Positions 28,801 to 36,997 of a stretch of 64,000 bases of DNA are shown here, in pieces. The DNA lies in NCBI RefSeq assembly GCF_900148505.1, contig NZ_FRXO01000001.1:496001-560000 (forward strand), in the 5' to 3' direction. The notes beneath the pieces are model-generated. The model was given only the letters and a program-made list of their open reading frames with translations. It did no database searches and had not been told where the DNA came from. The stretch comes from Pseudoxanthobacter soli DSM 19599 (lineage in GTDB: Bacteria; Pseudomonadota; Alphaproteobacteria; Rhizobiales; Segnochrobactraceae). The translations under genes and the position numbers were made by a program. Each line of letters starts with the position of its first letter. The stretch's first letter is position 1.

Positions 28801-31331
28801 TCATCGCCGTCATCGGTGACGGCGTGCGCGAGCTGCGCGCGGTGGACGTTCCCGCGGGCGGCACGACGATCCCCCTCAAGGTCGGCAACGACTGGACGCC
28901 GGGGACCTACGTGACGGCGATGCTCTACCGCCCGATGGATGTCGCGGCGAAGCGGATGCCGTCGCGGGCCATCGGCCTCAACTGGCTGTCCATCGACCGG
29001 TCCATCGGCTCGCTCACTGTCACCCTCGGAACGCCGGCCGAGATGCGCCCGCGCGGGCCGCTCAAGGTGCCGGTCACCGTCGCGGGCCTCAAGCCCGGCG
29101 AGGAGGCCTATGTCACCCTGGCCGCCGTCGATGTCGGCATCCTCAACCTCACCCGCTACCAGGCGCCGGATGCCGCCGGCTTCTTCCTTGGCCAGCGCCG
29201 TCTCGGCGCGGAGATCCGCGACCTCTATGGCGCACTGATCGACAGCCTCGGCGCGACCCGCGGCACCATCCGCACGGGCGGCGACGAGAGCGGGGCGTTC
29301 GCGCCGACCGACGTGCCCACCCAGGAACTCGTCGCGAACTTCGCCGGCCCGATCAAGGTCGATGCCAGCGGCCACGCCGAGGCGAGCTTCGCCATTCCCG
29401 CCTTCAACGGCACCGTGCGCGTGATGGCGGTGGCCTGGTCGGCATCGAAGGTCGGCAACGCCAGCGCCGATGTCGTGGTCCGCGACCCCGTGGTCGTCAC
29501 CGGATCGCTGCCGAGGGTGATGGCGCCCAGCGACGAGAGCCGGATGCGGCTCGATTTCGACAATGTCTCCGGGCCTGCCGGCGACTACCGCCTGACCGTG
29601 ACGGCAACCGGTCCCGCCGGTCTCGGCAAGGTTCCGCAGACCGTTCGTCTCGACGCCGGCGGCAAGGCCTCTCTCGACGTGCCGCTGACGACCAACGGCG
29701 TCGGCATCGCCACCGTCGCGGTGGAACTCGCCGCTCCCGACGGCGAGGCCTTCGCCCAGGCGTTCCGTCTCAACGTCCGTCCCGCTGCTCCGCCGGTGAT
29801 GCGCCGGTCCTTCGAGGTGCTTGCGAAGAACGGCGGCGAACTGTCGTTCGGTGAAGACTATCTCGCCGGCCTGGTGCCGGAGACGGCCTCGCTTTCCGTC
29901 AGCGTGTCGGCGGGCGTCGGGCTCGACGTCGCCGGCCTTCTCGGGATGCTCGACCGCTACCCCTATGGCTGCGCCGAGCAGACCACCAGCACCGCGCTGC
30001 CGCTGCTTTATTTCGATCAGGTCGCGGCCGGCATCGGCATGGGCGGCAAGGACGACATCCACAAGCGCGTCGAGGCGGCCATCGCGCGGCTGATGCAGTT
30101 CCAGAGCTCCTCCGGCTCGTTCGGCCTGTGGGGCCCGGGAAGCGGCGATCTCTGGCTGAACGCCTATGTCTCCGACTTCCTGACCCGCGCGCGGGCCGCC
30201 GGTTACACCGTGCCGGAAGGCGCGTTCACGCTGGCGCTCGACCGGCTGCAGAACGACGTGTCCTACAACGCCAACTTCAGCAATGGCGGCGGCGGCGGCC
30301 TCGCCTACGCGCTTTACGTGCTCGCCCGCAACGGCCGGGCCTCGATCGGCGACCTGCGTTATTTCGCCGACGACCGGATCGGCGATTTCGGCTCGGGCCT
30401 GTCCCAGGCGCAGATCGCCGCCGGTCTCGCCCTCTATGGCGACGACAGCCGCGCCAAGGCGACGTTCAAGACGGCGGCCGCGACCCTCGCCTCCGACAGC
30501 ATGGGCGGGGAACAGGCGTCCTGGAGCGACTACGGCACGCCGGTGCGCAACGCCGCGGCAGCGCTGACGCTGGTGGCGGAGGCGGGGATCGATTCGTCCG
30601 CCATTCCCGGGCTCGACGACACCCTGATGGCCTCCCGCTCCGGCGGCGAGACGCCCTCCACCCAGGAGGCGGCGTGGATGCTGCTGGCGGCGAACGCTCT
30701 CGGCGCCGGCAACAAGGCGCTGAAGATCGACGTCGACGGCGCGCGCGAGACCGGCGCGGTATTCCGCCGGCTGGAAGGCTACCAGCTCACCGGCGCGCCT
30801 CTCGTGCTGCGCAATGCCGGCACCGACGCCGCGGCGGTCGCCCTCACCGTCTCCGGCGTTCCGCTGGAACCGGAGCCGGCGGCAGCGTCCGGCCTCTCCA
30901 TCGAGCGCGACTACTATCGTCTCGATGGAACCCCGGCGGACCCTGCCTCCGTCCGCCAGAACGAGCGGTTCGTCGTTGTCCTGACGGTCCGCTCGGACGA
31001 GCCGCAGGAGCAGACGAACCTGATGATCGCCGACCTGTTGCCCGGCGGCTTCGAGGTGGAGAATCCGGAACTCGTCTCCAGCGCGGATCTGGCGGCGTTC
31101 CCGTGGCTACCGCAGGACTCGCCCGCCCACACGGAGTTCCGCGACGACCGCTTCGTCGCGGCGTTCGAGCCCGGAACGGATCTCGCGCGCGGCGTCACCG
31201 TGGCCTACATGGTGCGTGCCGTCACGCCCGGCCGGTTCGCTCACCCGGCGGCGCTCGCCGAGGACATGTACCGTCCGGAGCTGTTCGCCCGCACGGCCCC
31301 CGGGCAGGTCGTGGTGAAGGCCGCTCAATGA
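25860..31331 (+). CDS. Bacterial alpha-2-macroglobulin with PAN-like module
   Basis: Large periplasmic protein (about 1,823 residues) of the YfhM class, thought to trap proteases that breach the envelope. A Sec signal peptide covers residues 1-30 and ends in a plain ATAQ-like site with no lipobox Cys, unlike E. coli YfhM. A four-Cys PAN/Apple-like module follows (Cys67, 71, 77, 89), then macroglobulin domains and the thioester motif YPYGCAEQTTS with Cys1371 and Gln1374, intact. It is translationally coupled (ATGA) to pbpC, the known bacterial partnership. ATG 25860 has GGGG upstream; 25854 is an alternative. Confidence 0.95.
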   Translation: MSWSRRAMAAITIAVGLVAALAGASPATAQSAKATADGPRRIQSLPPGMDLPGFDYQVLRNVPQAACEEACLGDAACKAFTFNTRSNWCFLKTDSGTPRPYRDAASGRVIGSVAATPASAPLPLPNLDFVPDDVPADADSFRAEINAAARLQRDTETVGAGLAAAILNGGANGWLSLSDQLLSEQTDDYGRKQALRADGLSAAFLGLKLATDKGQQARALALMSRAFEADSRWRPAIDSLKAALALAPKDAAIKAHYEELRADYGFRILDYSVNTDTASPRMCVQFSEALPKGRVDFSKYVAVAGMTNPAVTTTAQELCIDGLEHGERYEVTIRAGLPSTVGETLTSPASYTIYVRDRKPTARFPTSAYVLPRTGAVGVPLISVNTDMVMLDLLRVGDRGLARSIAGGDFRRQLSPYDIETLADTTGAKVWSGEMKVERQLNKEVTTAFPVDEAVKKLDPGVYVLVARPREIPSENWDQRATQWFIVSDLGIASISAADGVHAFVRSLGTAKPIAGVDVRLVARNDEVLGTAKTDAAGHAVFAPGLGRGTGGMAPAVLVATAADGDYGFLDLSAPGFDLTDRGVAGRPAPGPLDAFLYTERGVYRAGETVHLTALLRDGASKAASGVPLTISVTRPDGVIYRKVQADDEGLGGRSLDIDLIPSAMRGTWRAEAFSDPKAAAIGAVTFLVEDFVPERMKVDLKTDATAIAAGKPATIAVAADFLYGAPASNLAVEGEIAVKPSEDGVAGFPGYRFGLADDDFTPVRRPLFDLGRTDAAGKATVTASLPTLDPTTKPLMAEIAVRVREPGGRAVERTVTLPVAPPGPRIGVKPLFSGDQVGEGATAGFEVAAVGPDGARTALQGASWQLLKVRREFQWFNRDGNWDYFTTTSTERVAEGKLDLTASDVGRISAPVDWGTFRLEISVPNVPTAATSYEFAAGWVTVGATAETPDVLEIGLDKPGYKPGDTARLNIAPRFAGTALIAVIGDGVRELRAVDVPAGGTTIPLKVGNDWTPGTYVTAMLYRPMDVAAKRMPSRAIGLNWLSIDRSIGSLTVTLGTPAEMRPRGPLKVPVTVAGLKPGEEAYVTLAAVDVGILNLTRYQAPDAAGFFLGQRRLGAEIRDLYGALIDSLGATRGTIRTGGDESGAFAPTDVPTQELVANFAGPIKVDASGHAEASFAIPAFNGTVRVMAVAWSASKVGNASADVVVRDPVVVTGSLPRVMAPSDESRMRLDFDNVSGPAGDYRLTVTATGPAGLGKVPQTVRLDAGGKASLDVPLTTNGVGIATVAVELAAPDGEAFAQAFRLNVRPAAPPVMRRSFEVLAKNGGELSFGEDYLAGLVPETASLSVSVSAGVGLDVAGLLGMLDRYPYGCAEQTTSTALPLLYFDQVAAGIGMGGKDDIHKRVEAAIARLMQFQSSSGSFGLWGPGSGDLWLNAYVSDFLTRARAAGYTVPEGAFTLALDRLQNDVSYNANFSNGGGGGLAYALYVLARNGRASIGDLRYFADDRIGDFGSGLSQAQIAAGLALYGDDSRAKATFKTAAATLASDSMGGEQASWSDYGTPVRNAAAALTLVAEAGIDSSAIPGLDDTLMASRSGGETPSTQEAAWMLLAANALGAGNKALKIDVDGARETGAVFRRLEGYQLTGAPLVLRNAGTDAAAVALTVSGVPLEPEPAAASGLSIERDYYRLDGTPADPASVRQNERFVVVLTVRSDEPQEQTNLMIADLLPGGFEVENPELVSSADLAAFPWLPQDSPAHTEFRDDRFVAAFEPGTDLARGVTVAYMVRAVTPGRFAHPAALAEDMYRPELFARTAPGQVVVKAAQ

Positions 31332-33505
31332 GCGGCGACGCGCCAGAGACGCGTGAAGCCTCTTCCGGTCCCGAGCCGAGCCGGAAGGGCCCGTTCTGGC
31401 GCCCGCTTCGCGGCGGCATCCGGCGGCTGCGTCTCGTCGGCGCGGTGCTCGTCGGCTTGTCCGTCGTCGCGGTCGCGGGTGCGGCAAGCCTGTTATGGCT
31501 CGATCGGGCCTATCCGCCGCGGCTGTCGCCGGCCGATCCGCCCTCCACCATCGTGGTCGCGAACGACGGGCAGCTGCTGCGGGCCTTCACCACCCGGGAA
31601 GGCCGCTGGCGGCTGCCGGTTGCGCTCGTCGATATCGATCCGCTCTATCTGAAGATGCTGGTCGCCTACGAGGACCGGCGCTTCCGCGAGCACGCCGGCA
31701 TTGATCTACTCGCCGTGCTGCGGGCAAGCGGACAGATGGCGGCGGCCGGCCATGTCGTTTCCGGGGCGTCGACGCTGACGATGCAGACCGCCCGCCTTGT
31801 CGAAGGCCGGCCGGAGCGGACGCTTGCCCGCAAGCTCGACGAGATGGCGCGCGCGGTGCAACTCGAACGCCGCCTCTCCAAGGACGAGATCCTGGCGCTC
31901 TACCTGTCGCTTGCGCCGTTCGGCGGCAATATCGAGGGCGTTCGCGCCGCCTCGCTCGCCTATTTCGGCCGCGAGCCGAACCGGCTGACGCCGGCGCAGG
32001 CCGCCCTTCTCGTTGCCCTGCCGCAATCGCCCGAAACGCGCCGACCGGACCGCTTCCCGAAGGTTGCCCGCGCCGCGCGCGACCGTGTGCTCGACCGCAT
32101 GGTCTCGCTCTCCGTCATCCCGCCGGAGATCGCCGCGGAGGCCAAGACGGAAGCCGTGCCCGAGGCCCGCATCGCCTTCCCGAGGCTCGCCCCCCATGCG
32201 GCGGAAGCCGCACTGGCCGCTCACCCCGAGCGCGCGGTGCATCGCCTGACGCTCGACCGCGACCTCCAGGCGAGCCTGGAAAGCCTCGTCGCCGCGCGCG
32301 TCCCGCTGTTCGGCCCGCGCGTCTCCGGTGCGGCGGTGGTGGTAGAGAACGCGACGGGCCGCATCCTCGCCGAGGTCGGCTCGGCCGGCTATCTCGACGA
32401 CGGTCGCGCCGGTCACGTCGACATGACGTCGGCGTTGCGCTCGCCGGGGTCGGCGCTGAAGCCGTTCATTTACGGCCTCGCCTTCGAGGCCGGTATCGCT
32501 CATCCTGAGACATTGGTCGAAGATCGACCGACAGCATTCGGAAACTACAATCCGAAGAACTTCGACGACGGCTTCCAGGGCACGGTGACCGCGCGCCAGG
32601 CGCTGCAGATGTCGCTGAATGTGCCGGCTGTGGCGCTCCTGGAAGCGGTCGGGCCGGCGCGGCTCGCCGCGCGCCTCGCCGATGTCGGCGTCGACCTGAA
32701 GCTCCCGCGCGGAGAGGCCCCGAACCTGGCGGTGGGGCTCGGTGGCGTCGGCATCCGGCTGATCGACCTTGCCGCGCTTTATGCCGGGCTTGCCGACCGC
32801 GGCGTCGTGCCCGAACTGGTGATCGACGCCGATGCGCCCCCGCCGCCGGAAGCCGGCCTGCCGCGCCGTCTGCTCAGCCCCGTCGCGGCGTGGTACGTGG
32901 CCGACGTGCTCTCCGGCACGCCGCCGCCCGACAATGGCCGCGCCGGCCGCATCGCCTTCAAGACCGGCACCTCCTACGGCTATCGCGACGCCTGGGCGAT
33001 CGGCTTCGACGGACGTCACACGGTGGCGGTCTGGGTTGGCCGGCCGGACGGTGCGGCGGTGCCGGGCCTTGTCGCGCGCAGTTCCGCGGCCCCCATTCTG
33101 TTCGAGGCCTTTGCGCGGCTGTCGGAGCGCCGCGCGCCCTTGCCCGGCGCACCGGCGGACGCGCTTCTCGCGACCACCGCCACGCTGCCGCCGCCGCTGC
33201 GCGGCTTCGGCGCGGCTGCGGAAACCCCTGCGGTGCTCGCGTCCGCCCGCAGGACGCTGCGCATCGCCTATCCGCCGGACGGCGCGCGGGTGGTGCTCGA
33301 CGATCTCGGCGGACGGCGCCAGCAGCTCGCGTGGTCGGTCGAGGGGACCTCGTCGCCGCTCACCCTTTTCCTCGACGGTCGCCCCATATCCGTGCCCACG
33401 CACAGCCGCACGGGAAGCATCGACGTGCCGGCGCGCGGCTTCGTGCGCCTGACGGCGGTCGATGCCGGTGGCGCAGCAGACAGCGTCACCGTGTTCGTCG
33501 AATGA
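31328..33505 (+). CDS. pbpC: Penicillin-binding protein 1C
   Basis: Bifunctional peptidoglycan synthase of 725 residues anchored by one helix (about 36-57). The transglycosylase domain has catalytic Glu115 in AYEDRRFREHAG. The transpeptidase domain has Ser375-x-x-Lys378 (SPGSALKPF), SLN and KTGTS. The C-terminal segment after about 630 matches the BiPBP_C domain of PbpC. It starts inside the stop of the alpha-2-macroglobulin gene, consistent with joint action: macroglobulin against invading proteases, PbpC for wall repair. Confidence 0.96.
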   Translation: MSGDAPETREASSGPEPSRKGPFWRPLRGGIRRLRLVGAVLVGLSVVAVAGAASLLWLDRAYPPRLSPADPPSTIVVANDGQLLRAFTTREGRWRLPVALVDIDPLYLKMLVAYEDRRFREHAGIDLLAVLRASGQMAAAGHVVSGASTLTMQTARLVEGRPERTLARKLDEMARAVQLERRLSKDEILALYLSLAPFGGNIEGVRAASLAYFGREPNRLTPAQAALLVALPQSPETRRPDRFPKVARAARDRVLDRMVSLSVIPPEIAAEAKTEAVPEARIAFPRLAPHAAEAALAAHPERAVHRLTLDRDLQASLESLVAARVPLFGPRVSGAAVVVENATGRILAEVGSAGYLDDGRAGHVDMTSALRSPGSALKPFIYGLAFEAGIAHPETLVEDRPTAFGNYNPKNFDDGFQGTVTARQALQMSLNVPAVALLEAVGPARLAARLADVGVDLKLPRGEAPNLAVGLGGVGIRLIDLAALYAGLADRGVVPELVIDADAPPPPEAGLPRRLLSPVAAWYVADVLSGTPPPDNGRAGRIAFKTGTSYGYRDAWAIGFDGRHTVAVWVGRPDGAAVPGLVARSSAAPILFEAFARLSERRAPLPGAPADALLATTATLPPPLRGFGAAAETPAVLASARRTLRIAYPPDGARVVLDDLGGRRQQLAWSVEGTSSPLTLFLDGRPISVPTHSRTGSIDVPARGFVRLTAVDAGGAADSVTVFVE

Positions 33506-33658
33506 ACGGCTGTCGCGCAAGTTTCACAATCGGTTGAAAATCGCGGTGCGATCGGCACAATCGCGCCCGGCATCCCGGATGGACGCCGCGCCGGCAGGCG
33601 TCAACGATAATGGTTGCGCTCCGCTTGGAGCGTTCGGCAGGATTCGGGAGACTGCTTC

Positions 33659-34441
33659 ATGGCAGGCCGACGCGGTGAAGGCCCGGTTGCGATCGTGACC
33701 GGCGGGGCGAGCGGTATAGGCCTTGCCACCGTGCGGCGGCTGATCGACGATGGCTGGCGCGTCGCCGTTTTCGACGGGGACGAGGACCTGATCGACGACT
33801 CGCTCGACGCCATGGCCGACGCCGGTGAACGCCTGATCGGCGAGCCGATCGACATCTCCGACGACTTCGCGGTGTCGCAGGCGATCGAGCGCATCGCCGA
33901 CGAGTGGGGCGACATCTATGGCCTCGTCAACGCGACGAGCCTGTCGCTCGACGAGAATTTCGAGGATCTGGAGGTCGCCACGTTCCGCCAGGTGCTGGAG
34001 GTGGACGTGGTCGGGGCCTTCGCCGTCTCGCAGGCGGCCTCGGCGCATATGGTGGAAGGGTCATCCATCGTGAACGTCGCCTCGGCGGCGGCATTTCGCG
34101 GCTCCATCGGCCAGGTCGCCGCCGCCGCCGCGCACGGAGCGATCACGGCCCTCACCCGCTCGATGGCGGTCGCGCTCGCCCCGGTCGGCATCCGCGTCAA
34201 CGCGGTCGCACCGGGCCCCGTCGAAAGCCCGCTCGTCGCCCGCACTCACGGCGCGTCGATGCGCTCCGCATGGCTCGCCCACCTGCCCCAGCGCCGCTAT
34301 GGCCTGCCGGACGAGATCGCGGGGCCGATCGCCTTCCTGCTGTCGGAGGAAGCGAGCTTCATCACCGGCGAGGTGCTCGCGGTCGACGGCGGTTTTGCGG
34401 CCGGCGGGCTGCTGCGCACGGTGCCTCTCGGCGGGCGTTGA
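33659..34441 (+). CDS. SDR-fold protein lacking catalytic Tyr and Lys
   Basis: About 260 residues with a normal Rossmann N-terminus (TGGASGIG at 14-21), the C-terminal SDR motifs RVNAVAPGPVESP and FITGEVLAVDGG, and Ser142 in VNVASAAAFRG. Where the active-site YxxxK should lie, the sequence reads GQVAAAAAHGA. The Tyr position is Ala155 and the Lys position His159. The DNA here is a run of GCC codons, so replication slippage or drift could explain it. The protein probably binds NAD(P) but should not reduce or oxidise by the usual mechanism. GGGAG lies eight bases upstream of the ATG. Confidence 0.88.
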   Translation: MAGRRGEGPVAIVTGGASGIGLATVRRLIDDGWRVAVFDGDEDLIDDSLDAMADAGERLIGEPIDISDDFAVSQAIERIADEWGDIYGLVNATSLSLDENFEDLEVATFRQVLEVDVVGAFAVSQAASAHMVEGSSIVNVASAAAFRGSIGQVAAAAAHGAITALTRSMAVALAPVGIRVNAVAPGPVESPLVARTHGASMRSAWLAHLPQRRYGLPDEIAGPIAFLLSEEASFITGEVLAVDGGFAAGGLLRTVPLGGR

Positions 34442-34506
34442 GGCGCGGCCCTTGCGGCGGCGAGGACCGGGGTCTAATCCAGCGCAGCATCTTCATGGAA
34501 AGAGCC

Positions 34507-35535
34507 ATGCCGACCGCCTCGTCGCCCCTCGTCGTTGAAGTCACCCGCGGCCCGCTGGTGGAAAGCCGCCATGCTGGCATTCTCGCGGTGTCGGATTCGG
34601 CCGGACGGCTGGAGGTTTCGGCGGGCGACGTCGGGCGGGCGGTGTTTCCGCGCTCGTCGGCGAAACTGATCCAGGCGCTGCCGCTGGTGGAAACCGGCGC
34701 GGCCGATGCGCTCGGCCTCACCGTGGAAGAGCTTGCCATCGCCGGCGCGTCGCACAATGGCGAGGAAGCCCATGTCGCGACCGCCCTGTCGATGCTGCGC
34801 AAGGCCGGGCTCGACGGCTCGGCGCTCGAATGCGGTTGCCAGTGGCCGGAGCGCGGTGCCGATGTCGCGCGCCTCAACCGCGCCGGCGAGGTCCCGACCG
34901 CGCTCCACAACAACTGCTCCGGAAAGCACGCCGGGTTCCTGTGCGTCGCCTGCCGCCTCGGCGCGGTGACGGCGGGTTATGTCGAACCCGATCATCCGGT
35001 CCAGCGCGAGGTCACGGCCGCACTGTCGGCGCTGACGGACACCCCGCTCGACGAGACCGTGATGGGGATCGACGGCTGCTCCATCCCGACCTACGCCGTT
35101 CCGCTCGACCGGCTGGCGCGGGCGTTCGCGAGGCTCGGCACCGGCATCGGGCTCGGGGCTGCCCGTTCCGACGCGGCCGTCCGGCTGCGCAAGGCCGCCG
35201 CAGCGGCGCCGTTCATGGTGGCGGGCACCGGCCGGTTCTGCACCGAGGTCATGACGCGGTTCGGCGAACGCGCCTACGTAAAGACCGGCGCTGAAGGCGT
35301 GTTCTGCGCCATCTTCCCGGACGCGGGCCTCGGCGTCGCGCTCAAGGTCGATGATGGCGGCACTCGCGCATCGGAAGCGTTGATGGCGGCGGTCATGGAG
35401 CGGTTCGTCGCGCGGGACGACGAGGAGCGGGCGTTCCTGTCGCGCTGGAGCCGCAGGACGCTGACGAACCGCCGCGATATCACCGTCGGCGAGGTGCGCC
35501 TCGCGGCCGACAGCCGCGCGGCGCTGGCGGCCTGA
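34507..35535 (+). CDS. L-asparaginase, Rhizobium etli ReAV type
   Basis: Hydrolyses L-asparagine to aspartate and ammonia. 342 residues of the PF06089 family, unrelated to E. coli asparaginases. The residues reported for R. etli ReAV are present, shifted by two: Ser50-x-x-Lys53 (PRSSAKL), and zinc-site Cys137 and Lys140 (NNCSGKH) with Asp189 and Cys191 (GIDGCS). The ATG at 34507 has GGAAAGAG upstream; an ATG at 34495 is possible. It is followed eight bases later by the Sua5 gene. Confidence 0.93.
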   Translation: MPTASSPLVVEVTRGPLVESRHAGILAVSDSAGRLEVSAGDVGRAVFPRSSAKLIQALPLVETGAADALGLTVEELAIAGASHNGEEAHVATALSMLRKAGLDGSALECGCQWPERGADVARLNRAGEVPTALHNNCSGKHAGFLCVACRLGAVTAGYVEPDHPVQREVTAALSALTDTPLDETVMGIDGCSIPTYAVPLDRLARAFARLGTGIGLGAARSDAAVRLRKAAAAAPFMVAGTGRFCTEVMTRFGERAYVKTGAEGVFCAIFPDAGLGVALKVDDGGTRASEALMAAVMERFVARDDEERAFLSRWSRRTLTNRRDITVGEVRLAADSRAALAA

Positions 35536-35543
35536 TCGCGGCC

Positions 35544-36551
35544 ATGGCGACCGCCCCGTTCTCCCGCCGCCCCGCCATCGTGCCCGCCGCGGCACTCGCT
35601 GACGACGCGGCGACGCTCGACGCGGTGTGCCGCGTGCTGGACGCCGGCGATCTCGTCGCCGTACCGACCGAGACGGTCTACGGATTGGCGGCCGACGCCA
35701 CCAACCCCGCGGCCGTCGCCGGCATCTACAAGGCCAAGGGGCGGCCGGCCTTCAATCCGCTGATCGTGCACGAAGGGACCGTCGAAGCCGCGATGCGCCA
35801 CGGCGTGTTCGATGCCCGTGCCAGGTTGCTGGCAGAGGCGTTCTGGCCCGGCCCCCTGACACTGGTGGTGGCGAAGCGCCCCGATGCGGCTCTCGCGCCG
35901 GCGGTGACGGCTGGGCTCGACACCGTCGCCATCCGCGTTCCCCGCTCGGATGCGGTCCGGCTCATCACCGCCCGCCTCGGCCGACCGGTGGCGGCGCCGA
36001 GCGCCAACCGCTCCGGCCGGGTGAGCCCGACTTCTGCCGAGGACGTGGTGACGGAACTCGGCGAGGCCGTGGCGGTGGTCATCGATGGCGGGCCGTGCGT
36101 GGTCGGGGTGGAATCGACCATCGTCGGGCTTTCCGGCTCCCACGCGGTGCTGCTGCGGCCCGGCGGGCTTGCCGCCGACGCGATCGAGGCGGTGATCGGC
36201 GAGCCACTGGTGCGGCCGTCCGCCGATCCAGCGCGCCCGCAGGCGCCGGGCCAGCTCGCCTCGCACTATGCCCCCCGCGCAGCGGTGCGCCTCGACGCCA
36301 CGAACGTCCGGGCGGGCGAAGCGCTGCTCGCGTTCGGTTCGCAACTGCCTGCGGATGCCGACAACGCGGTCGCCACCTGCAATCTCAGCCCTTCGGGCGA
36401 TGTGTCCGAAGCCGCCCGCAACCTGTTCTCGATGCTGCGCAAACTCGATGCCAGCGGCGCGGCCGGCATCGCGGTCGTGCCGCTTCCTCAGGGGGGCCTC
36501 GGCGAGGCCCTCGCCGACCGCCTCGCCCGCGCAGCCGCGCCGCGACCCTGA
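35544..36551 (+). CDS. sua5: L-threonylcarbamoyladenylate synthase (Sua5/TsaC2)
   Basis: Makes threonylcarbamoyl-AMP from threonine, bicarbonate and ATP for the universal t6A37 modification of ANN-decoding tRNAs. 335 residues: an N-terminal YrdC domain with the start VAVPTETVYGLAADA and KAKGRPAFNPLIVH, and the SANRSGRVSPT segment. A C-terminal Sua5 domain (after about 220) is joined by a flexible linker containing SHYAPRAAV. It lies eight bases after the asparaginase gene, probably co-transcribed. Confidence 0.95.
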   Translation: MATAPFSRRPAIVPAAALADDAATLDAVCRVLDAGDLVAVPTETVYGLAADATNPAAVAGIYKAKGRPAFNPLIVHEGTVEAAMRHGVFDARARLLAEAFWPGPLTLVVAKRPDAALAPAVTAGLDTVAIRVPRSDAVRLITARLGRPVAAPSANRSGRVSPTSAEDVVTELGEAVAVVIDGGPCVVGVESTIVGLSGSHAVLLRPGGLAADAIEAVIGEPLVRPSADPARPQAPGQLASHYAPRAAVRLDATNVRAGEALLAFGSQLPADADNAVATCNLSPSGDVSEAARNLFSMLRKLDASGAAGIAVVPLPQGGLGEALADRLARAAAPRP

Positions 36552-36665
36552 TTTCAGCCGGCCGCACCGTCGCATTCCCGGTCGGCTTCCGCCAAAGCGT
36601 GCTATGGTCCGCACCCGCCGCGCCCACGGACTGCGGGCCGGACCGTCATCAAAAGGGAACCGATC

Positions 36666-36944
36666 GTGCCGACGCAGGACGACAAGGCCGCAGCCACGCC
36701 CCATTCCGACATCTCGGCGCTGAGCTTCGAAGCCGCTCTGAGCGAGCTCGAATCGATCGTCGATACCCTGGAGCGCGGCACGGTCGCGCTCGAGCAGTCG
36801 ATCGCGAGCTACGAGCGGGGCGAAGCCCTGAAGAAGCACTGCGAGGCGCTGCTGCGACGGGCGGAAATGCGGGTCGAGAAAATCCAGCTCGGCGCTGACG
36901 GCACGCCTTCGGGCCGGGCCCCGCTCGATCCCGACCAGGCCTGA
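36666..36944 (+). CDS. xseB: Exodeoxyribonuclease VII small subunit
   Basis: Small subunit (92 residues) of the nuclease that degrades single-stranded DNA in both directions. The core [37 protein letters not shown] and the closing RVEKIQL match XseB. It uses a GTG start at 36666 with GGGAA upstream. The large subunit xseA is not in this window. Confidence 0.94.
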   Translation: MPTQDDKAAATPHSDISALSFEAALSELESIVDTLERGTVALEQSIASYERGEALKKHCEALLRRAEMRVEKIQLGADGTPSGRAPLDPDQA

Positions 36945-36997
36945 ACGACGACCGCATTCGCCGGCCGGCGACCGCGGGACCAAGAAAAGGACGCCCC

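Noticed and set aside
25563-30062. 1,499-codon open frame antisense to the alpha-2-macroglobulin gene
   Set aside because: It mirrors the high-GC codon bias of the sense gene. The product is Arg/Asp/His-rich with no domain, while the sense frame has a signal peptide and CAEQ motif.
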